A stretch of DNA of 64,000 bases from Pseudomonas fluorescens. Lineage in GTDB: Bacteria > Pseudomonadota > Gammaproteobacteria > Pseudomonadales > Pseudomonadaceae. The notes under the pieces were generated by a model. That model was not told the DNA's origin, did not search any database, and worked only from the letters and a program-made list of their open reading frames with translations. The stretch is from the NCBI RefSeq assembly GCF_902497875.1, contig NZ_CABVHY010000001.1:186001-250000 (forward strand). The letters are read 5' to 3'. The position numbers were made by a program, and so were the translations under genes. Positions 45,534 through 54,083 of the stretch are shown here, in pieces (position 1 is the first letter of the stretch; each line of letters opens with the position of its first letter).

Positions 45534-46349
45534 TTAGCATTCGGAATTATTGATTTTTTTTCCGGGAAACAACGCTCGGCTGATAAAGACCGATGTGCTG
45601 CTCAGGGCTTGGCCCATGGCTTCCAGTTGTGCTCGGTCGTACTGCGCGCTGATGCCAATGCCAGAGATCACGAAGCGTGGTTGATCGTTGTGGTCGGTGA
45701 CGGCGCTGGCGACCAGGCTGACGCCTCGATACAGGTTGCCTTCATCAATGGCCCAGCCAGTCTGTAAGGTCAGTCGGGCTTCCTCCAGGTAGTTGTCAAA
45801 GGTCGGCGGATTTTCCCAGTGTAGCCGCGCGAAACGTCGGCGCAGCTCGTCTTCGGGCAGATTGCGCAGGGCCGCGATGCAGCGTCCGCTGGCACCTAGC
45901 AGCTCAGGCAGGCGGGTGTTAATGCTGACGTCGACGTGGGCCACGGCCGGAATTGCCCGGGCAATAGCCCTGATGTGATTGTCCCCGGTTACTTCCCAGA
46001 GTATCGCCATGATTCGGTGGTTGAGGCTCAACCGTTCGAGTTCCGGGTGAATCAGGTCGGCGTAGCTATGGCCAATAAAACTCACCGCCAGCTCGGAAAG
46101 GCCTAGCCCCAGGCGATAGGTCTTGGCGCTGTCGTTGAAGGAGGCCCACTGCTCGTGAGTCAGTGTGCGCAGGATATTGAAGGCGCTGCTGGGGCTGACG
46201 CCAGTCGCCCTGGCGATAGCTGCCACGCCTTCGGGCTCGGTGCATTGTGCCAGGTGGCGGAGGATCTGAATGGCGTTGACCACCGCGCCGACTTCTTTGG
46301 GGGCGGTCGTGCTCGCAATCTTGGCGCTGCTTTCTTTTTCTGTTTTCAT
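45534..46349 (-). CDS. IclR-family regulator of the acyl-CoA operon
   Basis: The protein of about 271 residues has an N-terminal HTH (GVAAIARATGVSPSSAFNIL, then RTLTHEQWASF) and an IclR effector domain (LLGASGRCIAALRNLPEDEL; VSLVASAVTDHNDQPRFVIS). The frame starts at 46370, but that codon overlaps a perfect palindrome; the ATG at 46349 starts the conserved part and is preferred. It is divergent from the ten-gene operon and most likely controls it. Confidence 0.88.
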   Translation of the reverse strand: MKTEKESSAKIASTTAPKEVGAVVNAIQILRHLAQCTEPEGVAAIARATGVSPSSAFNILRTLTHEQWASFNDSAKTYRLGLGLSELAVSFIGHSYADLIHPELERLSLNHRIMAILWEVTGDNHIRAIARAIPAVAHVDVSINTRLPELLGASGRCIAALRNLPEDELRRRFARLHWENPPTFDNYLEEARLTLQTGWAIDEGNLYRGVSLVASAVTDHNDQPRFVISGIGISAQYDRAQLEAMGQALSSTSVFISRALFPGKKINNSEC

Positions 46350-46369
46350 ATTCAGTATTCTGATTGACA

Positions 46370-46383
46370 TTCACTATAGTGAA
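46370..46383. promoter_or_regulatory. Palindromic IclR-type operator
   Basis: TTCACTATAGTGAA is a perfect 14-bp palindrome in the IclR-DUF35 intergenic region, 20 bp before the preferred IclR start and 117 bp before the operon start. Its size and symmetry fit IclR-family boxes. Confidence 0.65.
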
Positions 46384-46499
46384 CGTATTCTAGGTTCTAA
46401 ATCTCGCCAGTCAACGGGCGGAAATAAAGTGTGAACTGCCTCCACGGTTCACCCAGGGCCGCAATGCACCTGAATCAATAAAAACAAGCAGGAGGGTTC

Positions 46500-46886
46500 A
46501 TGAGTCAAGCATCAGTCAACGCCCCGACAGGGCCGCAGGCAGAGTATCAGGCGTTCCTCGATGAGGGGCGATTCATGCTGCAATTGAGCCCGAGTGCAGG
46601 CCGTCACGTGTTTTACCCACGCGTGCTGGTGCCGGGCAGTGGTGAAACTGATCTGCAATGGGTTCCGGCCAGTGGCATGGGCACTTTGTATGCGATCACC
46701 GTCCACCGTTCCCGTGCCGGCTTCTACAACATCGCCCTGGTTGACCTTGATGAGGGTCCGCGCATGATGTCGCGGATTGTTGATTGCGAAACCGCACCGA
46801 TTGGCTGTCGTTTGCAGGCGCATATTGCCGAACTCGATGGAGTCAAGGCCGTGGTGTTTCGGCAGATAGATCAGGTGCAGCCATGA
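46500..46886 (+). CDS. DUF35 OB-fold protein without zinc-ribbon cysteines
   Basis: This 128-residue protein is of the DUF35/ChsH2-C-terminal type. It has the N-terminal hook helix (AEYQAFLDEGRFMLQ), a region where a Cys4 zinc ribbon usually sits, and the OB-fold (MGTLYAITVHRSR ... NIALVDLDEGPRMMSRI). The expected Cys residues are absent (LSPSAGRHVFYPRVLVPGSG); the only Cys lie later. Such proteins bind and activate thiolase-like aldolases for acyl-CoA side-chain cleavage. GCAGGAGGG precedes the ATG. It overlaps the thiolase-like gene (ATGA), supporting a complex. Confidence 0.85.
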   Translation: MSQASVNAPTGPQAEYQAFLDEGRFMLQLSPSAGRHVFYPRVLVPGSGETDLQWVPASGMGTLYAITVHRSRAGFYNIALVDLDEGPRMMSRIVDCETAPIGCRLQAHIAELDGVKAVVFRQIDQVQP

Positions 46887-48034
46887 GCGGCTCGCTGCGG
46901 GGTCAAACCGCCATAATCGGTATCGGTCAGGCCGGCGTCGGCATTGCTACCGGCTACAGTGCCCTCGAGCTGCTCGGGCAGGCAACAATCAACGCGTTGA
47001 AGGACGCCGGAGTGCAACTTGCCGAGATCGATGGATTATTTGCGGCCAGTAGTTCCCATGCATTCCCGACGTTATCAGTGGCCGAATACCTGGGCATTCG
47101 CCCGACGTTTTTTGACGGCACCAATGTAGGCGGTTCGAGTTTTCAGATGCACCTGCTGCAAGCGTCACTGGCCTTGCAAGCGGGTCTTTGCAATGTCGCG
47201 CTGATTTGCTACGGCTCCAACCAGAGCAGCGCTGGCAATCGACTGGTCTCGATGAGCGAGACGCAGTGGCATGAAGCGCCGTATCAACCGCGCCATCCAA
47301 TATCGGCTTATGCCTTGGCGGCAAGCCGGCACATGCATCAATACGGGACTACTCGCGAAATGCTCGCGGAAGTCGCCGTGTCGGCGCGTCATTGGGCCAA
47401 CCTTAATCCGCAGGCATGCGCCCGTGGTCCGTTGACCATCGATCAGGTGATGAGCGCACGAATGCTCAGCGACCCCTTGAGCACCGCCGATTGCTGTCTG
47501 GTCACCGACGGTGGCGGGGCCTGCATTATGGTTCGCGCTGAGCGGGCAGGGGACTCGCCGAACAAACCCGCTTATTTCCTGGGTGCGGCAGGTGCGCAAT
47601 GGCACCGCTCGATTGTCGCGATGCCCGACCTGACCGTCACAGCGGCCTCTGAAAGCGGCCCCCGTGCCATGGAAATGGCCGGCATTACCCACGCCGATGT
47701 CGACCTGGTGATGCTGTACGACGCCTTCACCATCAATACCCTGCTGTTTCTGGAAGACCTCGGTTTCTGTCCCAAGGGCGAAGGCGGACGGTTCGTGCAA
47801 AACGGCCGTATTGCTCCCGGTGGTCAGCTGGCCGTCAACACCAATGGTGGCGGTCTGTCCTGCATGCATCCGGGCATGTACGGGATGTTTTTGATCATCG
47901 AGGCCGTCCAGCAAATCCGCGGTTGCGCGGGTGAACGGCAATTGCCTAAAGCCGACATCGCCCTGCTGCATGGCAACGGCGGGACCTTGTCCAGCCAGGT
48001 GACAGCCATTCTCGGCGGCGCCGCGACGCTCTGA
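46883..48034 (+). CDS. Thiolase-like (SCP2/Ltp-type) protein, probable retro-aldolase
   Basis: This 383-residue thiolase-fold protein has the start RGQTAIIGIGQAGVGIATGY, but the nucleophile position reads NVGGSSFQMHL instead of a Cys motif. VMLYDAFTINTLLFLEDLGF carries the conserved Tyr-Asp of Ltp2-type aldolases, and GGLSCMHPGMYGM replaces the thiolase GHP region. It therefore probably performs C-C (retro-aldol) cleavage together with the DUF35 partner and not thiolysis. The start is fixed by the ATGA overlap at 46883. Confidence 0.86.
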   Translation: MSGSLRGQTAIIGIGQAGVGIATGYSALELLGQATINALKDAGVQLAEIDGLFAASSSHAFPTLSVAEYLGIRPTFFDGTNVGGSSFQMHLLQASLALQAGLCNVALICYGSNQSSAGNRLVSMSETQWHEAPYQPRHPISAYALAASRHMHQYGTTREMLAEVAVSARHWANLNPQACARGPLTIDQVMSARMLSDPLSTADCCLVTDGGGACIMVRAERAGDSPNKPAYFLGAAGAQWHRSIVAMPDLTVTAASESGPRAMEMAGITHADVDLVMLYDAFTINTLLFLEDLGFCPKGEGGRFVQNGRIAPGGQLAVNTNGGGLSCMHPGMYGMFLIIEAVQQIRGCAGERQLPKADIALLHGNGGTLSSQVTAILGGAATL

Positions 48035-48064
48035 ACTCTGCGAACAATCAATAAGGTGCATAGC

Positions 48065-50215
48065 ATGCAAGATAAAAATAATCATGCAACGGGCGCGGCC
48101 TCATCGCGTTTCGAAAGCCTGACGTCTCTGTTGCAGCCACGTTCCGTGGCGGTGGTTGGAGCGTCCTCTGATCCGACGCGCATCGGCGGTCGACCCATTT
48201 CGTACATGCTTCGCCAAGAGTTTCAGGGCCTGCTGATGCCGGTCAACCCCAACCGCGAAGAAGTCCAGGGCATCCAGGCCTATGCCAGTATCGAGGCACT
48301 GCCACAGACACCGGATACGGCAATCATTGCCTTGCCTGCCGCGCAAGTGCTGGACACCGTTCGGGCTCTGGGGCAGCGAGGGACGCGCAGTGCGCTGATA
48401 TTTTCTTCCGGCTTCAGTGAGGTCGGCGGCGACGGGGTGACGTTGCAGGAGGCTATCGTCGCCGAAGCCCGGCGCTGGAATATGCGTCTGCTCGGGCCCA
48501 ACACTGCCGGAGTATTCAACTCCAACATTGGCTACTACGGCAGCTTTGCCTCGGGCCTTGAGCGGGGCTTTCCCTTGCCTGGCCGGGTTGGCATCGCTTC
48601 CCAGTCAGGGGCCTATGCCGCCCACATGCTGGGGCTGTCGCGTGCTCGCGGGTTGGGAACACCAATCATGGTCGCGACGGGCAACGAAGCGGATATTACC
48701 TTGGGCGAGTCTATTGGCTGGCTGGTTGAAAATCCTGAAATCGATGTTGTCATGGCCTATGCCGAATCAGTCCGTGACGTCGATAACTTCATCGCCGCCC
48801 TTGAAGCGGCCCACAAGGCACGCAAGCCGATCATCCTGCAGAAAGTCGGGCGTAGCGCCTTGGGTCAACGGGCGGCGCTGTCACATACGGCCTCCCTGGC
48901 GGGCGACGACAAAGTGTTCGACGCGGTGCTCCGCGACTATGCCGTGATCCGCGCCAACAGCAGTGCCGAACTGCTGAATATGGCTTACACCGCGACCCGG
49001 CGAATCTACCCGGTCAGTAACAGCCTGGGCATGGTCACCATCAGTGGTGGGGCCGGGATCATTGTCAGCGACGCGGCCGAAGAACTGGGCCTGCCGATGC
49101 CGCCGATGCCCGATGCCGCTCAAGCCGCCCTGAAGGAAAAACTGGCGTTTTGCTCACCGATCAACCCGGTGGATTTCACCGCGCATGTACTTAATGACTT
49201 GTCGTTGGCCAGCAGTTTTACCGAAAGCCTGATCACTGACGGTGGTTATAAATCGGTGATTGCGTTCTTCAGTCAGGCCGGGACAGTCCCCTCCATTGCA
49301 CCGCGCCTGTGCGCCGAATTCAAGAAGGTCAAGGACGCCCATCCCGAGACCCTGTTCGTGATGTCATTGATTGGGGATGCCGAGCAGGTGGTGCCCTATG
49401 AAAAAGAAGGGTTCGTGCTGTTCGAGGATCCGACCCAGGCCGTCACCGCGATACATGCCATGGGGCGGCTGGGCGATGCCTTTGCTCGTCCTCTGCCGAC
49501 ACGACCAAAGTTGACGCCATTGAGCTTGCCCGCCGGCACGCTGAGCGAAGCCGATTCCAAGGTGCTGCTGGCGGAATTCGGCATCGCCAGCGTACCGGAG
49601 CGAGTGTTGAAGCAGGTCGAGGAGGCTGAGCGCTACGCCGAGCAAATTGGCTACCCGGTGGTCATGAAAATTGCCTCGGCCGACATCCTGCATAAATCCG
49701 AAATCGGCGGCGTGCTGCTCGATATTAAAGATCCCGAAGCTCTGCGAGCAAGTTTTGCGACGCTGATGGAGCGCGCCCGCACGCATGCCCCACACGCACG
49801 TCTGGATGGCGTATTGGTTGCCCGACAAATCAGTGGCGCGGTGGAGTGCTTCATGGGCATTCAACGTGATCCGATGTTTGGGCCGGTGGCGGTATTTGGT
49901 CTCGGCGGGATTTTCGTCGAGGTGCTCAAGGACGTGGTGCTGCGACGTTGTCCGTTCGGTGTGACCGAAGCTGAAGCGATGATCCGCAGTATCCAGGGCG
50001 CACCGCTATTGCTCGGCGCGCGAGGTCGACCTTGCGTGGATATTCCGGCGCTGGCGCACATGCTCGCCAAACTATCCGAGTTTGCGTGCCGGGCGGGGGA
50101 CTCGTTGCAATCGGTTGACCTCAACCCGGTCTTCGCCTTGCCCGAGGGGCAGGGCGCCTTCGCCGCCGACGCCCTCGTGGTTAGCCTGGACAAGGAGTGC
50201 AACCATGAGGCTTGA
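48065..50215 (+). CDS. NDP-forming acyl-CoA synthetase (acetate-CoA ligase family)
   Basis: This 716-residue fused protein has an N-terminal CoA-binding domain (SVAVVGASSDPTRIGGRP), a succinyl-CoA-ligase-like domain with the phosphorylated-His loop (GQRAALSHTASLAGDD) and a C-terminal ATP-grasp domain (YPVVMKIASADILHKSEIGG ... FGLGGIFVEVLKDVVLR). It activates the pathway acid to its CoA ester using ATP with ADP + phosphate release. The ATG at 48065 is preferred over a GTG nine bases earlier. It probably performs the entry step of the operon. Confidence 0.9.
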   Translation: MQDKNNHATGAASSRFESLTSLLQPRSVAVVGASSDPTRIGGRPISYMLRQEFQGLLMPVNPNREEVQGIQAYASIEALPQTPDTAIIALPAAQVLDTVRALGQRGTRSALIFSSGFSEVGGDGVTLQEAIVAEARRWNMRLLGPNTAGVFNSNIGYYGSFASGLERGFPLPGRVGIASQSGAYAAHMLGLSRARGLGTPIMVATGNEADITLGESIGWLVENPEIDVVMAYAESVRDVDNFIAALEAAHKARKPIILQKVGRSALGQRAALSHTASLAGDDKVFDAVLRDYAVIRANSSAELLNMAYTATRRIYPVSNSLGMVTISGGAGIIVSDAAEELGLPMPPMPDAAQAALKEKLAFCSPINPVDFTAHVLNDLSLASSFTESLITDGGYKSVIAFFSQAGTVPSIAPRLCAEFKKVKDAHPETLFVMSLIGDAEQVVPYEKEGFVLFEDPTQAVTAIHAMGRLGDAFARPLPTRPKLTPLSLPAGTLSEADSKVLLAEFGIASVPERVLKQVEEAERYAEQIGYPVVMKIASADILHKSEIGGVLLDIKDPEALRASFATLMERARTHAPHARLDGVLVARQISGAVECFMGIQRDPMFGPVAVFGLGGIFVEVLKDVVLRRCPFGVTEAEAMIRSIQGAPLLLGARGRPCVDIPALAHMLAKLSEFACRAGDSLQSVDLNPVFALPEGQGAFAADALVVSLDKECNHEA

Positions 50216-51068
50216 TCCGGAAAAACTCCTCAATTACCCCATCCCGGACGTACGGCAACACCTGACGCGTCGGGACACGGCGTTTTATGCCCTGTCGGTC
50301 GGTATGGGCCTGAACCCGATGGATCACCACGCGTTGGACTACGTCGACCCTGCACGGGATTTTCGTGCGCTGCCCATCATGGCTGTGGTGCTGGCGTATC
50401 CGGGTTTCTGGCTGGGCAATCCGGACACGGGTGTCAACGCGCTTAAATTGGTGCTCGGCGAACAGAGCGTGCAGTGGCACCGGCCATTGCCTGTCGAAGG
50501 GGAAATTCTGGGTCGCACTCGGGTCACCGGCTTGCTGGACAAGGGCGAGGGCAAGGGCGCGTTGCTGTACAGCGAAAAGCAGCTGATTGACCTCGCGACT
50601 GATGAACTGATCGCGACCACCTCCAGCACCACTTTTTTGCGCGGTGATGGTGGCTGTGGCTCGCTCAACCCACCGGAGCCCGATGTTCACGTGATACCGG
50701 ATCGCGCGCCGGATCGTACTGTCGACTTTTCGACTCGCCCGGAACAGGCGTTGTACTACCGGCTCAATGGCGATGACAACCCCTTGCACGCGGACCCGGA
50801 CGTTGCTGCTCGCGCCGGGTTCCAGCAGCCGATCCTGCATGGCTTATGCACCCTGGGCGCGGCTTTCCATGCCGTGTTGCGTGAAGTGGCGAACTACCGT
50901 AGCGAGCGGATGAAAAGCCTGAAAGTACGCTTCAGTGCGCCGGTATTTCCCGGTGAAACCATCCGCACTGAGATTTGGAATGATGGTTCATTTCGCTCTC
51001 GGGTAGTGGAGCGTGACGTCGTGGTGCTCAACAACGGCTTGGTCATGCTGCATGGAGGTCGCTCATGA
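50205..51068 (+). CDS. MaoC-type double-hot-dog enoyl-CoA hydratase
   Basis: This 287-residue two-hot-dog hydratase has the hydratase-2 motif in the C-terminal half (YYRLNGDDNPLHADPDVAAR, then FQQPILHGLCTLGA) with the Asp/His dyad and a degenerate N-terminal half. Its length resembles the (R)-specific hydratase 2 of MFE-2 proteins and steroid side-chain hydratases. AAGGAG precedes the ATG at 50205. It overlaps the ligase gene by 11 bp. It hydrates the enoyl-CoA produced by the dehydrogenase pair. Confidence 0.9.
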   Translation: MRLDPEKLLNYPIPDVRQHLTRRDTAFYALSVGMGLNPMDHHALDYVDPARDFRALPIMAVVLAYPGFWLGNPDTGVNALKLVLGEQSVQWHRPLPVEGEILGRTRVTGLLDKGEGKGALLYSEKQLIDLATDELIATTSSTTFLRGDGGCGSLNPPEPDVHVIPDRAPDRTVDFSTRPEQALYYRLNGDDNPLHADPDVAARAGFQQPILHGLCTLGAAFHAVLREVANYRSERMKSLKVRFSAPVFPGETIRTEIWNDGSFRSRVVERDVVVLNNGLVMLHGGRS

Positions 51069-52132
51069 ATGTCGCGTTGGGTATGCAGCAGGATGACGAG
51101 CGCCTGGAACGTTTGAGCATGATACGTGACAGCGCCGCGGCGGCGGTGCCTCGCGATGGTGACCTGAGCCGGATCCGGGCGCTGCGCTTCAGCCCCGAGG
51201 GCATGGATCGAGACCGCTGGCAGCAAATCTGTGCCATGGGCTGGGTCGGGTTGCGCCTGGACGAGGATACCGGCGGCATCGGACTTGGCGTCGCGGAGCT
51301 GGTTGCTTTGCTTGAGGAGTTGGGAAAGGGGCTGTTGCCAGAGCCTCTGATTGAGGCAGTCATGGTCGCCGGGTTGTTACCGCCCGATCTGTGTCAGCAA
51401 CAGCTGGGCGGCGCGCGATTGATTATGCCCGCCGGCCTGGCCCGGTCCGCGCGGTTGGAGGTCCGAGATGGGCAGCTCACGGGGCAGCTGGACAATGTCT
51501 CTCTTGCCGCTGCTGCCGATGCGTTTGTGGTGAACACCTGCCAAGGGTTGGTACTGGTCGAGGCCGGCAGCGCGACGCTGCAGGTGGATTGCCAACTGAC
51601 CCAGGACGGTGGGCACTTGGGCTGCCTGCATTTCACTGCCGCCCCCGTCCGTAGGCTCGATGTTCCTGAGTCGCGGCTGGCGGCGATCCTCGATGAAGCC
51701 TCCCTGACAACAGCCGCATACCTGTTGGGCTGCATGCAAGGTGCTTTTGTACGGACCCTGGAATATCTCAAGGTGCGTAAGCAGTTCGGGCAAGCGATCG
51801 GTAGCTTCCAGGTGCTGCAACACCGAATGGTCGACCTGAATATTCAGATTGAATTGAGTCGTGCCGCCATTGAACAGGCCGCAGCCTCTATCGACAGCGG
51901 CACCACTACCAGGCAACGCGAGCTACAGGTCAGCGCCGCACGGCTGCGCACCACGCGGGCGGCACTGAAGGTGTGTCGCGAGGCCATTCAGCTGCACGGG
52001 GCGATTGGCTACACCGATGAAGCGGATATCGGCCTGTTCCTGCGCAAAGTGCTGGCGCTGATGAATACCTGCGGTTCGCTGCAGTATCACCAGCAGCGCT
52101 ACACGGCCTTAGTCTGCGAGGAGGTGCATTGA
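51065..52132 (+). CDS. Short acyl-CoA dehydrogenase subunit
   Basis: This 355-residue member of the acyl-CoA dehydrogenase family keeps the C-terminal domain (RKQFGQAIGSFQVLQHRMVD; EAIQLHGAIGYTDEADIGLF) but lacks the EPxAGSD substrate/FAD motif of the middle domain; that stretch is replaced by ARLIMPAGLARSARLEVRDG. Its middle domain is thus degenerate. Paired with the full-length dehydrogenase two genes downstream, it resembles one subunit of heterotetrameric (ChsE1-ChsE2-like) dehydrogenases. Its start overlaps the MaoC stop (ATGA). Confidence 0.88.
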   Translation: MNVALGMQQDDERLERLSMIRDSAAAAVPRDGDLSRIRALRFSPEGMDRDRWQQICAMGWVGLRLDEDTGGIGLGVAELVALLEELGKGLLPEPLIEAVMVAGLLPPDLCQQQLGGARLIMPAGLARSARLEVRDGQLTGQLDNVSLAAAADAFVVNTCQGLVLVEAGSATLQVDCQLTQDGGHLGCLHFTAAPVRRLDVPESRLAAILDEASLTTAAYLLGCMQGAFVRTLEYLKVRKQFGQAIGSFQVLQHRMVDLNIQIELSRAAIEQAAASIDSGTTTRQRELQVSAARLRTTRAALKVCREAIQLHGAIGYTDEADIGLFLRKVLALMNTCGSLQYHQQRYTALVCEEVH

Positions 52133-52896
52133 TGGACAACTCACTGCTCAAGGAAATGCGCGGGCGCACCCTGATCCTCTCGATCAATGTGCCGGAGCGC
52201 CGCAACTCGGTTTCTCCCGCAATGCGCGGATTGCTGTATGAGGCCTTGGTGCAGGCCGATGAGGATCCGCAGGTTCGCAGTGTGGTGTTGACCGGTGTCG
52301 GGGGCGTGTTTTGTGCCGGCGGCGATATCACTGACATGAACGTCAGCGACCTGAGTTCCGGACGTGCGCGGATGCGCCGCAGTCATCGTTTGATTCGCCA
52401 GATGCTCGGTATGGGCAAGCCGATTATCTGCGCCGTCGAAGGCTGGGCAGCCGGCGCTGGACTGTCTCTGGCAATGGCGTGCGATAGCGTGGTCAGCAGT
52501 GACCGTGCGCGCTTTGCCGCAAGCTTTGGTCAGGTCGGTCTGATGGCCGATATGGGCCTGCTGTTCACCTTACCGCAGCGCGTTGGTATTGGCCGCGCCA
52601 AGCAGATCATTTTCTACGGCGAAAAATGGAACGCGGCGGACGCCGAGCGGCTTGGTCTCATCGATCACCTGGTCGCCGAGGGCCAGGCGTTGGAATTCGC
52701 ACTGGGTCGCGCGCAGGTACTTGAGCGTCAGGCGCCATTGCCGTTGGCGTTGAGCAAGGCAGTGCTGGCCCAGGGGCTGGATGCCTTGCTTGAGCGCGAA
52801 TGTGAGCTGCAGAGCCAATTGTTTTTGAGTGCCGATCACGCCGAAGGCAAGGCGGCTTTTATAAGCAAGCGGCCTGCGCAATTCAAAGGAGCCTGA
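52132..52896 (+). CDS. Enoyl-CoA hydratase/isomerase (PaaG-like)
   Basis: This 254-residue crotonase has the oxyanion-hole segments (GVGGVFCAGGDITDMN; CAVEGWAAGAGLSLAMACD) and the catalytic loop FGQVGLMADMGLLFTLPQRV, where Asp stands in place of the second Glu, as in PaaG isomerases. It thus may shift a double bond and not hydrate. The ATG at 52132 overlaps the preceding stop by 1 bp (TGATG); a GAGGAGG lies just upstream. Confidence 0.89.
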   Translation: MDNSLLKEMRGRTLILSINVPERRNSVSPAMRGLLYEALVQADEDPQVRSVVLTGVGGVFCAGGDITDMNVSDLSSGRARMRRSHRLIRQMLGMGKPIICAVEGWAAGAGLSLAMACDSVVSSDRARFAASFGQVGLMADMGLLFTLPQRVGIGRAKQIIFYGEKWNAADAERLGLIDHLVAEGQALEFALGRAQVLERQAPLPLALSKAVLAQGLDALLERECELQSQLFLSADHAEGKAAFISKRPAQFKGA

Positions 52897-52899
52897 GAC

Positions 52900-54054
52900 A
52901 TGACCTCGACACTTGATTACACCACGATGGACGATTCGACCTTTCGCCAGCATGTACGTGACTGGGTACGTGGACACTACCCGGAGCAACTGCGCAACCC
53001 ACGCAAGCGTCTGGGCACCGACAGCAGTCACGAGTGGTATCAGTTGTTGTCTCGCCAGGGATGGCTTGCGCCGGGATGGCCCCGAGAGTTGGGTGGCATG
53101 GGGCTGAGCGCTGGCAAGCAGTTGATCATGATGGAGGAAATGGAACAACACGGTTGTGCCCGCTTGCCCGACACCGGCTTGACGATGCTTGGCCCGTTGC
53201 TGATTCATTTTGGTACCGAGGAGCAAAAAGCTTTTTATCTGCCAAAGATTCTCAGCGGTGACCATATCTGGTGCCAAGGCTACAGCGAGCCTGATGCCGG
53301 TTCTGATCTCTCCAGCCTGCGCACCGAGGCGATTGACGCCGGTGACCACTGGCGTGTGAACGGTCAGAAAACCTGGACCACGATGGGCAGTGAAGCCAAC
53401 TGGATATTTGTTCTGGTACGCACTGATCGCGGTGCCAAGGCTCAGGCAGGCATCAGCTTCCTGTTGATGCCCATGGACAGTCCAGGCGTCCAGGTGCGAC
53501 CGATCCTCAACCTGGACCTGCATACCGAGTTCTGCGAGGTGTTCTTTGACGACGTCAAAGTGCCCAAGGTCAATTTGGTCGGCGAGATCAATCAAGGCTG
53601 GAGCATGGCCAAGGCCCTGCTGGGTTTCGAACGGATTTTCCTCGGTTCGCCCAAACAGTCCACTCATGCCCTGGAGCGCTTGCGTCGTCTGGCGCAGCTG
53701 ACCGGCGTCTGGACCGATCCGGTGTTTCGCCAGCGCTATGCCGACCTGCACCTGGATCTGGACAGCCATTGCGCCCTCTTTGAATCGTTCGCCGATGCCT
53801 TGCGGCGCGGTGAACCTTTGGGTGCGGAAGTCTCGATGCTGAAGATTTTTCAGTCCGAGCTGTATCAACGCATCAACGAAGTGGCGCTGGAAATCGCGGG
53901 CGAGCAATCGGCGCTTCTTGATCCTTTACCCGAGGACCGCGCGCTTTATCCGGCCGGGCTGTTTATCCAGTCGCTGCCCACAACCATCTACGGCGGCAGC
54001 AACGAGATCCAACGCAACATTCTGGCCAAACAGGTCCTAGGCCTGTCGGCGTGA
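52900..54054 (+). CDS. Acyl-CoA dehydrogenase, full-length subunit
   Basis: This 384-residue dehydrogenase has all standard parts: GYSEPDAGSDLSSLRTEA, VNGQKTWTTMGSEANWIFV, the catalytic Glu region LGFERIFLGSP and the C-terminal TTIYGGSNEIQRNILAKQV. FAD-dependent alpha,beta-dehydrogenation of the CoA ester is expected. AAAGGAG precedes the ATG, 3 bp after the crotonase stop. It is the probable catalytic partner of the short subunit upstream. Confidence 0.92.
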   Translation: MTSTLDYTTMDDSTFRQHVRDWVRGHYPEQLRNPRKRLGTDSSHEWYQLLSRQGWLAPGWPRELGGMGLSAGKQLIMMEEMEQHGCARLPDTGLTMLGPLLIHFGTEEQKAFYLPKILSGDHIWCQGYSEPDAGSDLSSLRTEAIDAGDHWRVNGQKTWTTMGSEANWIFVLVRTDRGAKAQAGISFLLMPMDSPGVQVRPILNLDLHTEFCEVFFDDVKVPKVNLVGEINQGWSMAKALLGFERIFLGSPKQSTHALERLRRLAQLTGVWTDPVFRQRYADLHLDLDSHCALFESFADALRRGEPLGAEVSMLKIFQSELYQRINEVALEIAGEQSALLDPLPEDRALYPAGLFIQSLPTTIYGGSNEIQRNILAKQVLGLSA

Positions 54055-54083
54055 AATCATCGTTCTATCGAAGGAATGCCCAG

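Noticed and set aside
45349..45540. 63-codon frame after the IclR gene
   Set aside because: It overlaps a terminator hairpin and the IclR stop; no family pattern.
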